Below are positions 25,865 to 34,578 of a DNA stretch of 64,000 bases, piece after piece. Position 1 is the stretch's first letter, and every line of letters begins with the position of its first letter. Location: positions 3,622,001-3,686,000 of the forward strand of contig NZ_JAPEPC010000001.1 in the NCBI RefSeq assembly GCF_026340465.1. Direction: 5' to 3'. Made by a program: the position numbers and the translations under genes. The notes below the pieces were generated by a model. The model worked only from the letters and a program-made list of their open reading frames with translations. It was not told the origin of the DNA and searched no databases. Source of the stretch: Streptomyces sp. NBC_01306. GTDB lineage: Bacteria > Actinomycetota > Actinomycetes > Streptomycetales > Streptomycetaceae.

Positions 25865-26602
25865 ATGACTACGACCTCGCCCCAGGGGCGTACCGAAATG
25901 TGCAGGCCCGACGGCACCGCGGTGCGCGTTCTCGTCGTGGACGACGAAGCCTCGCTCGCGGAGCTGCTCTCCATGGCGCTGCGCTATGAGGGCTGGCAGG
26001 TGCGCAGCGCCGGTGACGGGGCCGGAGCCGTGCGGACCGCGCGGGAGTTCCGGCCCGATGCCGTGGTGCTCGATGTGATGCTCCCCGACATGGACGGTAT
26101 CGCCGTGCTCGGCCGGATGCGCCGCGAGCTGCCCGATGTGCCGGTGCTCTTCCTGACCGCCAAGGATGCCGTGGCGGACCGGATCGCGGGTCTGACGGCG
26201 GGCGGCGACGACTATGTGACCAAGCCGTTCAGCCTGGAGGAGGTCGTGGCCAGACTGCGCGGGCTGATCCGCAGGTCAGGTACGGGCGCACAGCGCAGCG
26301 AGTCGGTGCTCGCCGTCGGTGACCTGACCCTCGACGAGGACAGCCACGACGTCACCAGGGGCGGGACCAACATCCATCTGACCGCGACCGAGTTCGAGTT
26401 GCTGCGCTTCCTGATGCGCAACCCGCGCCGGGTGCTCTCCAAGGCGCAGATCCTCGACCGGGTCTGGTCGTACGACTTCGGCGGCCAGGCCAACGTCGTC
26501 GAGCTCTACATCTCGTACCTCCGGCGCAAGATCGACGCGGGGCGTACGCCGATGATCCACACCCGGCGCGGGGCCGGATATCTGATCAAGCCCGGGGAGT
26601 AG
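25865..26602 (+). CDS. OmpR/PhoB-family response regulator
   Basis: 245 residues. The receiver domain (about 20-135) has the acidic pair in LVVDDEASL, phospho-acceptor Asp in AVVLDVMLPDMDG, Thr in LFLTAK and Lys in YVTKPFSLEE. The C-terminal winged helix (about 145-240) shows LTATEFELLRFLMRNPRRVL and VELYISYLRRKID. It is activated by the histidine kinase 3 bases downstream. ATG 25865 is preferred over an upstream in-frame start because it gives the usual spacing before the receiver domain. Confidence 0.93.
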   Translation: MTTTSPQGRTEMCRPDGTAVRVLVVDDEASLAELLSMALRYEGWQVRSAGDGAGAVRTAREFRPDAVVLDVMLPDMDGIAVLGRMRRELPDVPVLFLTAKDAVADRIAGLTAGGDDYVTKPFSLEEVVARLRGLIRRSGTGAQRSESVLAVGDLTLDEDSHDVTRGGTNIHLTATEFELLRFLMRNPRRVLSKAQILDRVWSYDFGGQANVVELYISYLRRKIDAGRTPMIHTRRGAGYLIKPGE

Positions 26603-26605
26603 CCG

Positions 26606-28303
26606 GTGTCGGTGCGGCGGCGCTGGTCGCTGCGTACGAGGCTCGTCGTCTCGGCCGTGGCGCTGATCGCCGTGGTGGTGGCCGTGATCGGTACGGTCAC
26701 CACGATAGCCATGCACTCCAATCTGGAGCGGCAGCTGGACAAGCAGCTGCTGGCGGCGGCCCAGCGGCCCGACCACGATCCGATGGGCGGCGACCGTTCC
26801 ATCGTCCAGCAGCCCGGGCTGCCGATAGGATCCGTCGGCGGCCACACCGTCGTCGACAGCGACGACCTGGTGGACGGGGTGAAGAGCGTCGCCACACCGG
26901 GCGCCCGGCCCGACAGCTCGCCACTCGGCGACGACCAGCTCGACGCACTGGAATCGGTCCCCAGGGACGGGTATCCGCACACCGTCTCGCTCCCCGGCCT
27001 CGGGGACTTCCGGGCTATCTCCTCCAGCAGCGGCACGTTTGTGCTCGGCTTCCCGCTGACCGGTGTCCAGTCCACCGTCACCACCCTGATCGTGGTCGAG
27101 GTCTGTGTCACAGCGGCCGGGCTGCTCGCGGCCGCCATCACCGGGACCGCGCTGGTCGGAATAGCGCTGCGCCCGCTCAGGCGGGTCGCGGCGACCGCGA
27201 CCCGGGTCTCCGAACTCCCGCTGCACAGCGGTGAGGTGGCCCCGCTGGAACACGTCCCCGACGCCGAGGCCGATCCCCGGACGGAGGTCGGGCAGGTCGG
27301 CGCGGCGCTCAACCGGATGCTGGGCCATGTGGGTTCGGCGCTGGCCGCCCGGCAGGAGAGCGAGACACGGGTACGGCAGTTCGTCGCCGATGCCAGTCAT
27401 GAGCTGCGGACCCCGCTGGCCTCCATCCGCGGCTATGCCGAGCTCACCCGGCGCGGCGGCGAGGAGACCGGACCGGACACCCGGCACGCGCTGGGCCGCA
27501 TCGAGTCGGAGGCCGGGCGGATGACCGGTCTGGTGGAGGATCTGCTGCTGCTCGCACGGCTGGACGCGGGACGCCCGCTCGCGTACGAGGGCACTGGACT
27601 GTCCCCGCTCGCGTACGAGAGCACTGATCTCTCCCCGCTCGTGGTCGACGCGGTGAGCGATGCGCGCGCGGCGGGCCAGGACCACACCTGGCGGCTCGAA
27701 CTGCCCGACGACCCCGCCCTGGTGCCGGCCGACGGACCCCGCATCCAGCAGGTTCTGGTGAATCTGCTGGCCAATGCCCGTACGCACACCCCGCCCGGCA
27801 CCACTGTCACCGCACGGGTACGGCGGGACGGGGGCTGGGTGCTGGTGGAGGTGCTGGACGACGGCCCTGGCATTCCGGTCGAGTTGCTCCCGCACGTCTT
27901 CGAACGGTTCGCCCGCGGGGATGCCTCACGGTCGCGGAACGCCGGTTCGACCGGGCTCGGTCTCGCGATCGTGCAGGCGGTCGTGGTGGCGCACGGCGGG
28001 GCGGTGACCGTACGGAGTGTGCCGGGCCGCACGGAGTTCGCGGTCAGGCTGCCGGGGGTTCCGGGGGTCCGGGAGAGTCTGGGGGATCCGGTGGTTCCTA
28101 CGGCTCCGGTGGTTCCTACGGCTCCGGTGGTTCCCACGGCTCCGGTGGTTCCTACGGCTCCCGCTGCTCCCACTGCCCCGGCCATCCCGGCGATTCCGGG
28201 GACCCCGTCGGTTCCGGCGCCCCCCGCCGCCCCCGCGATTCCGGCGCATCCACCCACCGTCCCCGCCCCGCACCCCCCGACTCACAGCCCCACCACAGGT
28301 TGA
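26606..28303 (+). CDS. Membrane sensor histidine kinase with repetitive Pro/Ala tail
   Basis: 565 residues. First membrane helix (about 11-32, LVVSAVALIAVVVAVIGTV), an extracytoplasmic sensor of about 125 residues, second helix (about 158-190), HAMP region, then HisKA with the phospho-His in DASHELRTPLASIRGY, N-box LVNLLANARTHT, G1 DDGPGIP, F-box and G2 STGLGLAIVQAVV. The catalytic core ends near residue 490. The tail is four copies of VVPTAP followed by Pro-rich sequence. GTG 26606 uses GGGGAG in the end of the response-regulator gene, so the two are co-translated. Confidence 0.92.
   Translation: MSVRRRWSLRTRLVVSAVALIAVVVAVIGTVTTIAMHSNLERQLDKQLLAAAQRPDHDPMGGDRSIVQQPGLPIGSVGGHTVVDSDDLVDGVKSVATPGARPDSSPLGDDQLDALESVPRDGYPHTVSLPGLGDFRAISSSSGTFVLGFPLTGVQSTVTTLIVVEVCVTAAGLLAAAITGTALVGIALRPLRRVAATATRVSELPLHSGEVAPLEHVPDAEADPRTEVGQVGAALNRMLGHVGSALAARQESETRVRQFVADASHELRTPLASIRGYAELTRRGGEETGPDTRHALGRIESEAGRMTGLVEDLLLLARLDAGRPLAYEGTGLSPLAYESTDLSPLVVDAVSDARAAGQDHTWRLELPDDPALVPADGPRIQQVLVNLLANARTHTPPGTTVTARVRRDGGWVLVEVLDDGPGIPVELLPHVFERFARGDASRSRNAGSTGLGLAIVQAVVVAHGGAVTVRSVPGRTEFAVRLPGVPGVRESLGDPVVPTAPVVPTAPVVPTAPVVPTAPAAPTAPAIPAIPGTPSVPAPPAAPAIPAHPPTVPAPHPPTHSPTTG
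28091..28162 (+). repeat. 18-base tandem repeat (x4) in the histidine kinase tail
   Basis: Four near-identical units of GTGGTTCCTACGGCTCCG at 28091, 28109, 28127 and 28145, encoding VVPTAP. The identity at third positions points to recent duplication by slippage. Confidence 0.9.
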
Positions 28304-28343
28304 CCACACAGGGGTGACAGCGCCGCTGGCGAGTGTCGTCGGT

Positions 28344-29609
28344 ATGCGAACCGACACTTCTCCGGGCACCCTGCCGGCACGGGAGCATCTCCCCGTGACA
28401 GCGGCCGACGCCCCGGTGCTCGATGTGGTGATCCCCGTGTACAACGAGGAGAAGGACCTCGAACCGTGTGTGCTGCGGCTCCGCGACCATCTCGCCGGGA
28501 CCTTCCCGTACAGCTTCCGGATCACGATCGCCGACAACGCGAGCACCGACCGGACCCCCGAGGTGGCCGCGGGGCTTGAGGACATGCTGGACGAGGTACG
28601 GGCCGTCCGGCTCGACCAGAAGGGGCGCGGGCGGGCGCTGCGGAGTGTGTGGTCCGCATCCGACTCCCCCGTTCTCGCCTATATGGACGTCGATCTCTCC
28701 ACCGGCCTCAACGCGCTGCTGCCCCTGGTGGCCCCGCTGATCTCCGGGCACTCCGATCTGGCCATCGGCTCCCGGCTGGCGCGGAGTTCGAGAGTGGTGC
28801 GCGGTCCCAAGCGCGAGTTCATCTCGCGCGCGTACAACCTGATCCTGCGCTCGTCGCTCTCCGCCCGGTTCAGCGACGCCCAGTGCGGATTCAAGGCCAT
28901 CCGCCGGGATGTCGCGCAGCGGCTGCTGCCGATGGTCGAGGACACCGGATGGTTCTTCGACACCGAGATGCTGGTGGTCGCCGAACGCGCCGGGTTGCGG
29001 ATCCATGAGGTGCCGGTCGACTGGGTCGACGACCCGGAGTCCACCGTGCACATCGTGCGGACGGCCGTCGACGACCTCAAGGGCGTCTGGCGGGTGGGGC
29101 GCGCGCTGGGGGTCGGCGCGCTCCCGCTGGACCGGCTCGCGCGCCCCTTCGGGGACGACCCGCGCGACCGCGAACTGACCGGCGTGCCCGGGGGACTGGC
29201 CCGGCAGCTGGTCGGTTTCTGTGTCGTCGGTGCGCTCTCCACGCTGCTCTATCTGCTGCTGTACTCCCTGTTCCGTACGGAGGTGAGCCCCCAACTGGCC
29301 AACGCGGGCGCCCTGCTGGTCTCGGCGCTGATCAACACCGCCGCCAACCGGAGACTCACCTTCGGGGTGAGCGGGCGCGACAGCGCGGTACGCCACCAGG
29401 CCCAGGGGCTGGTCGTGTTCGCGATCGGCCTCGCCCTCACCAGCGGGTCCCTCGCCGCGCTCGGCGCGGCGTCCGACGACCCCTCGCACGGCACCGAGCT
29501 CGCGGTGCTGATCGCGGCCAACCTCGCAGCGACGGTGCTGCGTTTCCTGCTCTTCCGCGCCTGGGTGTTCCCCGAGCGGCGCACCGACGACCCGAGGACT
29601 GCACGATGA
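28344..29609 (+). CDS. GT2 glycosyltransferase fused to a GtrA-like membrane domain
   Basis: 421 residues. The N-terminal family 2 glycosyltransferase domain (about 20-260) is of the polyprenyl-phosphate mannosyl/glucosyl type: LDVVIPVYNEEKDLEPC, ITIADNASTDRTPEV, the metal-binding YMDVDLSTGL, SRLARSSRVVRGPKREF and DAQCGFKAIRRD. The C-terminal GtrA domain (about 285-410) has four hydrophobic helices (FCVVGALSTLLYLLLYSLF and others). Together it probably makes and helps flip a lipid-linked sugar. It follows the histidine kinase gene by 40 bases and overlaps the GT39 gene by ATGA, so the glycosylation pair is likely controlled by, or cotranscribed with, the two-component system. Confidence 0.88.
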   Translation: MRTDTSPGTLPAREHLPVTAADAPVLDVVIPVYNEEKDLEPCVLRLRDHLAGTFPYSFRITIADNASTDRTPEVAAGLEDMLDEVRAVRLDQKGRGRALRSVWSASDSPVLAYMDVDLSTGLNALLPLVAPLISGHSDLAIGSRLARSSRVVRGPKREFISRAYNLILRSSLSARFSDAQCGFKAIRRDVAQRLLPMVEDTGWFFDTEMLVVAERAGLRIHEVPVDWVDDPESTVHIVRTAVDDLKGVWRVGRALGVGALPLDRLARPFGDDPRDRELTGVPGGLARQLVGFCVVGALSTLLYLLLYSLFRTEVSPQLANAGALLVSALINTAANRRLTFGVSGRDSAVRHQAQGLVVFAIGLALTSGSLAALGAASDDPSHGTELAVLIAANLAATVLRFLLFRAWVFPERRTDDPRTAR

Positions 29610-31885
29610 CCACCGCCGATATCCCTACCCATCAGATCCCGGAGGCTGTTTCGCCGCCGTCCGGGCAGGCGCGCATCGCCCGGCTGTGGCGCGGACGCGC
29701 CGAGGACCCGCGCTGGGTGCGGCCCGCGTTCCTCGGGCTGCTGCTGCTCACCTTCGTGGCGTACCTCTGGGACCTCAGCGCCTCCGGTTACGCCAACTCC
29801 TTCTACTCCGCGGCGGCCCAGGCCGGCGGGGTGAGCTGGAAGGCCCTCTTCTTCGGCTCGCTCGACTCGGCCAACGCCATCACCGTCGACAAACCCCCGG
29901 CCGCCCTCTGGCCGATGGCGCTCTCGGTACGGATCTTCGGGCTGAGTTCGTGGGCGATCCTCGTCCCGCAGGTGCTGATGGGCGTCGGCACGGTCGCGGT
30001 GCTGTACGCGGCGGTGCGGCGGCGGTTCAGCGCGGCTGCGGGGCTCATCGCCGGCGTGGTGCTGGCGACGACTCCGGTCGCCGCGCTGATGTTCCGCTTC
30101 AACAACCCCGACGCGCTGCTCGCGCTGCTGATGACGGTCACCATCTACTTCGTGCTGCGTGCGCTGGAGGACGGCCGGACCAAGTGGCTGGTGTGGGCGG
30201 GCGTGGCGATCGGCTTCGCCTTCCTGACCAAGACGCTCCAGGCGTTCCTGATCCTGCCGCCGCTGGCTGTCGTGTACGGGGTGTTCGCACCCACGACGGT
30301 ACGCAGGCGGCTGGGCCAGATCGGCCTGTCCGCAGGGGCGATGGTGGTCGCGGGCGGCTGGTGGACGGCGATCGTCGAACTGTGGCCCGCGTCCTCCCGC
30401 CCGTACATCGGCGGCTCGCAGAACAACTCGTTCCTGGAGCTGACCTTCGGCTACAACGGGCTCGGCCGGATCAGCGGCGATGAGACCGGCAGCGTCGGCG
30501 GTGGCGGTGGCGGTGGCGGCCGGGGTATGGGGGGCGGCGGCTGGGGTGAGACCGGTCTCGACCGGATGTTCAACTCCGAGATCGGCAGCCAGATTTCGTG
30601 GCTGCTGCCCGCCGCGCTCATCCTGCTCGTCGCGGGAATCGTCATCACCTGGCGGGCGAAGCGTACGGAGACCGCGCGCGGGGCGTTCCTGGTGTGGGGC
30701 AGCGCGCTGCTGATGACCCTGCTGATCTTCAGCTTCATGGCCGGGATCTTCCACCAGTACTACACGGTGGCGCTGGCGCCGTACCTCGCCGCCCTCGTCG
30801 GGATGGGCGTCACGGTCCTCTGGGAGGAGCGCGGCCGGTTCGTGTGGTCGGCGGTGCTGGGTGTGGTGGTCGCGGCGACCGCGGTCTGGGCGTATGTGCT
30901 GCTCGGCCGGACGCCGGACTATCTGCCCTGGCTGCGCTGGGCGGTGCTGGTCGTGGGGCTCGTTGCGGCGGTCGGCCTGGCGGTGGCCGGCCGGTGGAAC
31001 CGCAGGTTCGCGCTGAGCGCCGCGGGCGTGGGCCTGGTGGCTTCGCTGGCCGCGCCGTTCGCGTACACGGTGTCCACGCTGAACACCGGGCACACCGGGT
31101 CGATCGTGACCGCGGGTCCGGCGGGCGCGAGCCGGATGGGCGGCATGGGCGGCTTCCCCGGCCGGGGCGGCCGGGACGGCGGTGGCTGGGGCGGCCCGAG
31201 GATGGGACAGACACCCACCGGGAAGGCCGGTCAGGCCGGGCAGGCCGGTCGGACAGGAATGAACGGTCAGACCGGGGCGAATGGTCAGGCCCCGGGTAAT
31301 GGCTCGGGCGGCCGGACGGGTCAGCCGCCGATGGGCCGGCTGGGGAACGGTCAGCAGGGCCAGGGTCAGTCGCAGACCGGCCAGGGCCGGTTCGGCGGCG
31401 CGCCGGGCGGCTGGATGGCCGAGCGCGGCTTCGGTGGCCGGGGCGGTGGCGGTATGGGCGGTCTGCTCGACGGCCAGCAGGTCAGCGCCAAGGTCAAGAC
31501 CAAGATCAGTGCGCACGCCGACGATTACACCTGGATGGCCGCAGCGATCGGCTCGCAGAACGCCGCGAGTTACCAGCTCGCGACCCAGAAGCCGGTCATG
31601 GCGATCGGCGGCTTCAACGGCAGCGATCCCTCCCCCACGCTCACGCAGTTCAAGAAGGACGTGACGGACGGGAAGATCCACTACTTCGTCGCAGGCGGCG
31701 GAATGGGTGGCGGAATGGGCCGCGGCGGATCCGGCAGCGGCGCCGCTTCGAAGATCACGTCCTGGGTCGAGGGACGGTTCGTGAAGGTGACGGTGGGGTC
31801 GGTGACGCTGTACGACCTGACGCAGGTGAAGGCGAGCACCGGCAGCTCCGGCACCTCCGGCAGCTCCGGAACCTCGGGCAGCTGA
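29606..31885 (+). CDS. ArnT-like GT39-family membrane glycosyltransferase
   Basis: 759 residues. GT-C fold: first helix (about 40-60), then the first extracytoplasmic loop with SGYANSFYSAAAQAGG and VDKPPAALWPMALSVRIFG, the acidic and Lys region typical of ArnT/PMT-like enzymes, then about eleven more membrane helices. Gly-rich inserts occur in the outer loop (about 295-310) and after the last helix (about 500-620). The C-terminal soluble part (about 625-740) includes DDYTWMAAAIGSQNAASYQL and VMAIGGFNGSDPSPTL. It would transfer a sugar from the lipid carrier made by the GT2-GtrA protein to an outer-surface acceptor. The start overlaps the upstream stop (ATGA). Confidence 0.88.
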   Translation: MTTADIPTHQIPEAVSPPSGQARIARLWRGRAEDPRWVRPAFLGLLLLTFVAYLWDLSASGYANSFYSAAAQAGGVSWKALFFGSLDSANAITVDKPPAALWPMALSVRIFGLSSWAILVPQVLMGVGTVAVLYAAVRRRFSAAAGLIAGVVLATTPVAALMFRFNNPDALLALLMTVTIYFVLRALEDGRTKWLVWAGVAIGFAFLTKTLQAFLILPPLAVVYGVFAPTTVRRRLGQIGLSAGAMVVAGGWWTAIVELWPASSRPYIGGSQNNSFLELTFGYNGLGRISGDETGSVGGGGGGGGRGMGGGGWGETGLDRMFNSEIGSQISWLLPAALILLVAGIVITWRAKRTETARGAFLVWGSALLMTLLIFSFMAGIFHQYYTVALAPYLAALVGMGVTVLWEERGRFVWSAVLGVVVAATAVWAYVLLGRTPDYLPWLRWAVLVVGLVAAVGLAVAGRWNRRFALSAAGVGLVASLAAPFAYTVSTLNTGHTGSIVTAGPAGASRMGGMGGFPGRGGRDGGGWGGPRMGQTPTGKAGQAGQAGRTGMNGQTGANGQAPGNGSGGRTGQPPMGRLGNGQQGQGQSQTGQGRFGGAPGGWMAERGFGGRGGGGMGGLLDGQQVSAKVKTKISAHADDYTWMAAAIGSQNAASYQLATQKPVMAIGGFNGSDPSPTLTQFKKDVTDGKIHYFVAGGGMGGGMGRGGSGSGAASKITSWVEGRFVKVTVGSVTLYDLTQVKASTGSSGTSGSSGTSGS

Positions 31886-31900
31886 CGGACGGGAAACCGG

Positions 31901-31943
31901 AAGGGGTGGGGCGGGGAGATCTTCTCCCCCGTCCCACCCCTTT
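31901..31943 (+). terminator. Rho-independent terminator of the two-component/glycosyltransferase operon
   Basis: Strong imperfect hairpin, AAGGGGTGGG...CCCACCCCTTT, 15 bases after the GT39 stop and ending in TTT. It lies between converging genes and may act on both. Confidence 0.8.
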
Positions 31944-31989
31944 GCGTGCTTCCGCTTTAGCCTCTGCTTCCTCTCCCGCTTCGCTTCGC

Positions 31990-32823
31990 CTACCGCCGCA
32001 GCGACAGGTCCGCCACGATCGGCCGATGGTCGGACGCGAGCGTGTCGGGCACCTCCGCGCCGCGCACCCCCACCCCGTGCGACACCGCCACGTAGTCGAT
32101 CCGCTTCACCGGCTTCAGCGCCGGGAACGTCGGTGCGCCCGGCTCCACATCCGTCAGTTCGCGCCACAGCGGCGCCAGCTCGGGCGCGTCCGGGGTCGCG
32201 TTGAAGTCGCCCAGGAGGATCTTCCGGTTCCGGTCACGGCCCATGATGCGGCGGGTGTCGGCGACCTGGCTCACCCGTACGGAGGGGTCGACGCGGTAGT
32301 CCAGATGCGTCACGTACACATGCAGCGGTACGCCCTTCACCCGTAGCTCGACCTCACCGAAGCCGGGGGCCGGCGCCGGAACCGGGTTCGGGTCCTGGGT
32401 GGAGAGGCGGGTGATCTTGTGGTTCACGGCTTTCAGGATGCGGTACTTCGAGAGCACCGCCACCCCGAACTCCCGCCCGTCGATGCTGTATATCGGGGCG
32501 AAGGACATCTGCATCCCGAGCCGCTTCGCCAGCTCGCCCGCCACGTCCCGCCACTCGCTGCGAGCGGCCCAGTGGACGTCGACCTCCTCAAGCCCGATCA
32601 CGTCGGCGTGCATCGCGCGCAGGGCCGCCGCCTGCCGGTCGAGGTCGAAGACGTTGTCCATCCCGGCGCCCGCATGGATGTTGTACGAGGCGACCCGCAG
32701 CGGGACGTCGCGGGCGTGGGCGCGAGCGGGGGCAGGTGCCTGCGCCTGCGCCGGGGGCGCGATCGTCGCGGCGAGGACACCTGAGACCAGAAGCACTTCA
32801 GCAACACGAGCAGTCAGCTTCAT
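31990..32823 (-). CDS. Secreted endonuclease/exonuclease/phosphatase (EEP) family protein
   Basis: 277 residues. Signal peptide at about 1-28 (VLLVSGVLAATIAPPAQAQA). The EEP fold follows: RVASYNIHAGAG (Asn), VIGLEEVDVHW (metal-binding Glu), VYVTHLDY (His), ILLGDFNATPDAPE (catalytic Asp/Asn), RIDYVAVSHG and LASDHRPIVADL (final Asp-His). All catalytic residues are present. Possible activities range from DNase to sphingomyelinase or phosphodiester hydrolysis; secretion favours an extracellular substrate. ATG 32823. It is divergent from the DHA2 exporter. Confidence 0.9.
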   Translation of the reverse strand: MKLTARVAEVLLVSGVLAATIAPPAQAQAPAPARAHARDVPLRVASYNIHAGAGMDNVFDLDRQAAALRAMHADVIGLEEVDVHWAARSEWRDVAGELAKRLGMQMSFAPIYSIDGREFGVAVLSKYRILKAVNHKITRLSTQDPNPVPAPAPGFGEVELRVKGVPLHVYVTHLDYRVDPSVRVSQVADTRRIMGRDRNRKILLGDFNATPDAPELAPLWRELTDVEPGAPTFPALKPVKRIDYVAVSHGVGVRGAEVPDTLASDHRPIVADLSLRR

Positions 32824-32864
32824 CGGACGTAGCTACCCGGAAGCGGCTCGGCGCAAAACGAATT

Positions 32865-32895
32865 TACACCGTAGAAGACCGTCCTCTACGGTGTA
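32865..32895 (+). promoter_or_regulatory. Long palindromic operator upstream of the DHA2 exporter
   Basis: TACACCGTAGA (32865-32875) and TCTACGGTGTA (32885-32895): perfect 11-bp arms around a 9-base spacer, in the divergent intergenic region. It is the obvious binding site for the TetR protein encoded just beyond the exporter (34579-35493), and could regulate both divergent genes. Confidence 0.75.
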
Positions 32896-33024
32896 CGACT
32901 CCAGGGTCTCGCGACTTCGCGCCCCCTGCCCCGCGACTCCATGCCGTCGCGACCACACGACCCCACGCCCCCCGATCCGACCACCACGTCGCGACTTCGC
33001 GGCCCCACGAATCAGGAGCCCGGC

Positions 33025-34530
33025 ATGACGGCCACCGCCGCCGAGCACGAGAGCGCCACCACCCGGCACCCCCAGCGCTGGGTGATCCTCGGAGTGATCT
33101 GTCTCGCCGAGCTCACCGTGCTGCTCGACAACACCGTCCTCAACGTCGCGATCCCCTCGCTCACCCGCGATCTGCACGCGTCCACCGCCGACATCCAGTG
33201 GATGATCAACGCGTACTCGCTGGTGCAGTCCGGTCTGCTGCTCACCGCGGGCAGCTCCGCGGACCGGTACGGCCGCAAGAAGATGCTGATCGCGGGCCTC
33301 ACGCTCTTCGGGGCCGGGTCGCTCGTCGCCGGGCTCGCCCAGTCCACCGGTCAGCTGATCGCGGCCCGCGCGGGCATGGGCATCGGCGGCGCCCTGCTGA
33401 TGACCACCACCCTCGCCGTCGTCGTCCAGATCTTCGACAACACCGAGCGCGTCAGGGCCATCGGCCTCTGGTCCACGGTCAACTCACTCGGCTTCGCCGC
33501 CGGACCGCTCATCGGCGGGGCGCTGCTCGACCACTTCTGGTGGGGCGCGATCTTCCTGGTCAACATCCCGGTGGCCGTCATCGCGCTCGCCGCGGTCGTC
33601 GGCCTCGTACCGGAGTCCAAGAACCCGGCCGGTGACCGCCCCGACCTGCTCGGCGCGCTGCTCTCCACGGTGGGCATGACCGCGGTCGTGTACGCGATCA
33701 TCTCGGGCCCCGCGCACGGCTGGGCCTCCACTCATGTCCTCGTCGCGGCCGCCGTCGGCATCGTCTTCCTGGCCGGGTTCGTTGCCTGGGAGCTGCACAT
33801 CCCGTTCCCCATGCTGGACATGCACTTCTTCCGTAACCAGCGCTTCGTCGGCGCCGTCGCCGGGGCGGTCCTCGTCGCCTTCGGCATGGGCGGCTCGCTC
33901 TTCCTGCTCACCCAGCACCTGCAGTTCGTGCTCGGGTACGGGCCGTTGGACGCGGGGCTGCGGACCGCACCCCTGGCCCTCACCATCGTGGCGCTGAACC
34001 TCACCGGGGTCTCGGCCAAGCTGCTGCCCCGGCTGGGTACGCCCGGCACCATCGCCACCGGGATGACCGCGCTCGCCGCCGGTCTGGTGGCCATCGCGCT
34101 GCTCGGCGGGGACAGTTATCCGGGAATGCTGCTCGGTCTCGTGGTCATGGGCGCGGGTATCGCGTTCGCCATGCCCGCGATGGCCAACGCGATCATGAGC
34201 GCGATCCCGCCGGAGAAGGCCGGGGTCGGCGCGGGCGTCAACGGCACCTTGGCCGAATTCGGCAACGGTCTCGGTGTCGCGGTGCTCGGCGCCGTACTCA
34301 ACTCCCGTTTCGCCGCCCTGCTGCCGGCGGCGCTGGGCGCGGCCTCGCTGCCCGCGGCTCTCGCCGCCGCCGACGGTCCGGGCGAGCGCAGCCGGGTCGC
34401 GGACGCTTTTGCCTCAGGTTTGCAGACCAGCCAACTGGTGGGCGCCGCAGCGGTACTTGCGGGCGGGCTGCTGGCCGCGGTGCTCCTCCGGCGGGCCGAG
34501 CGGGCGGATGCACCGGGAGCGGCGGCCTAA
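33025..34530 (+). CDS. DHA2-family MFS drug exporter (14 TMS)
   Basis: 501 residues, EmrB/QacA type. Motifs: VLLDNTVLNVAIPSL (motif D1 in helix 1), SSADRYGRKKMLIAG (motif A), RAGMGIGGALLMTT (motif B) and GLWSTVNSLGFAAGPLIGG (motif C of drug:H+ antiporters), with 14 hydrophobic segments. ATG 33025 has CAGGAG upstream; an upstream in-frame start lacks one. Paired with the TetR gene 48 bases downstream and the palindrome at 32865-32895, it forms a classic inducible efflux unit. Confidence 0.92.
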   Translation: MTATAAEHESATTRHPQRWVILGVICLAELTVLLDNTVLNVAIPSLTRDLHASTADIQWMINAYSLVQSGLLLTAGSSADRYGRKKMLIAGLTLFGAGSLVAGLAQSTGQLIAARAGMGIGGALLMTTTLAVVVQIFDNTERVRAIGLWSTVNSLGFAAGPLIGGALLDHFWWGAIFLVNIPVAVIALAAVVGLVPESKNPAGDRPDLLGALLSTVGMTAVVYAIISGPAHGWASTHVLVAAAVGIVFLAGFVAWELHIPFPMLDMHFFRNQRFVGAVAGAVLVAFGMGGSLFLLTQHLQFVLGYGPLDAGLRTAPLALTIVALNLTGVSAKLLPRLGTPGTIATGMTALAAGLVAIALLGGDSYPGMLLGLVVMGAGIAFAMPAMANAIMSAIPPEKAGVGAGVNGTLAEFGNGLGVAVLGAVLNSRFAALLPAALGAASLPAALAAADGPGERSRVADAFASGLQTSQLVGAAAVLAGGLLAAVLLRRAERADAPGAAA

Positions 34531-34578
34531 CATCGGTATCGGTACCGGTGGATCCACACGTTCCGGAGGAGGCGCGCC

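Noticed and set aside
29249..32167. 972-codon minus-strand frame opposite the GT39 gene
   Set aside because: Antisense shadow in high-GC DNA; low-complexity translation and no family motifs.
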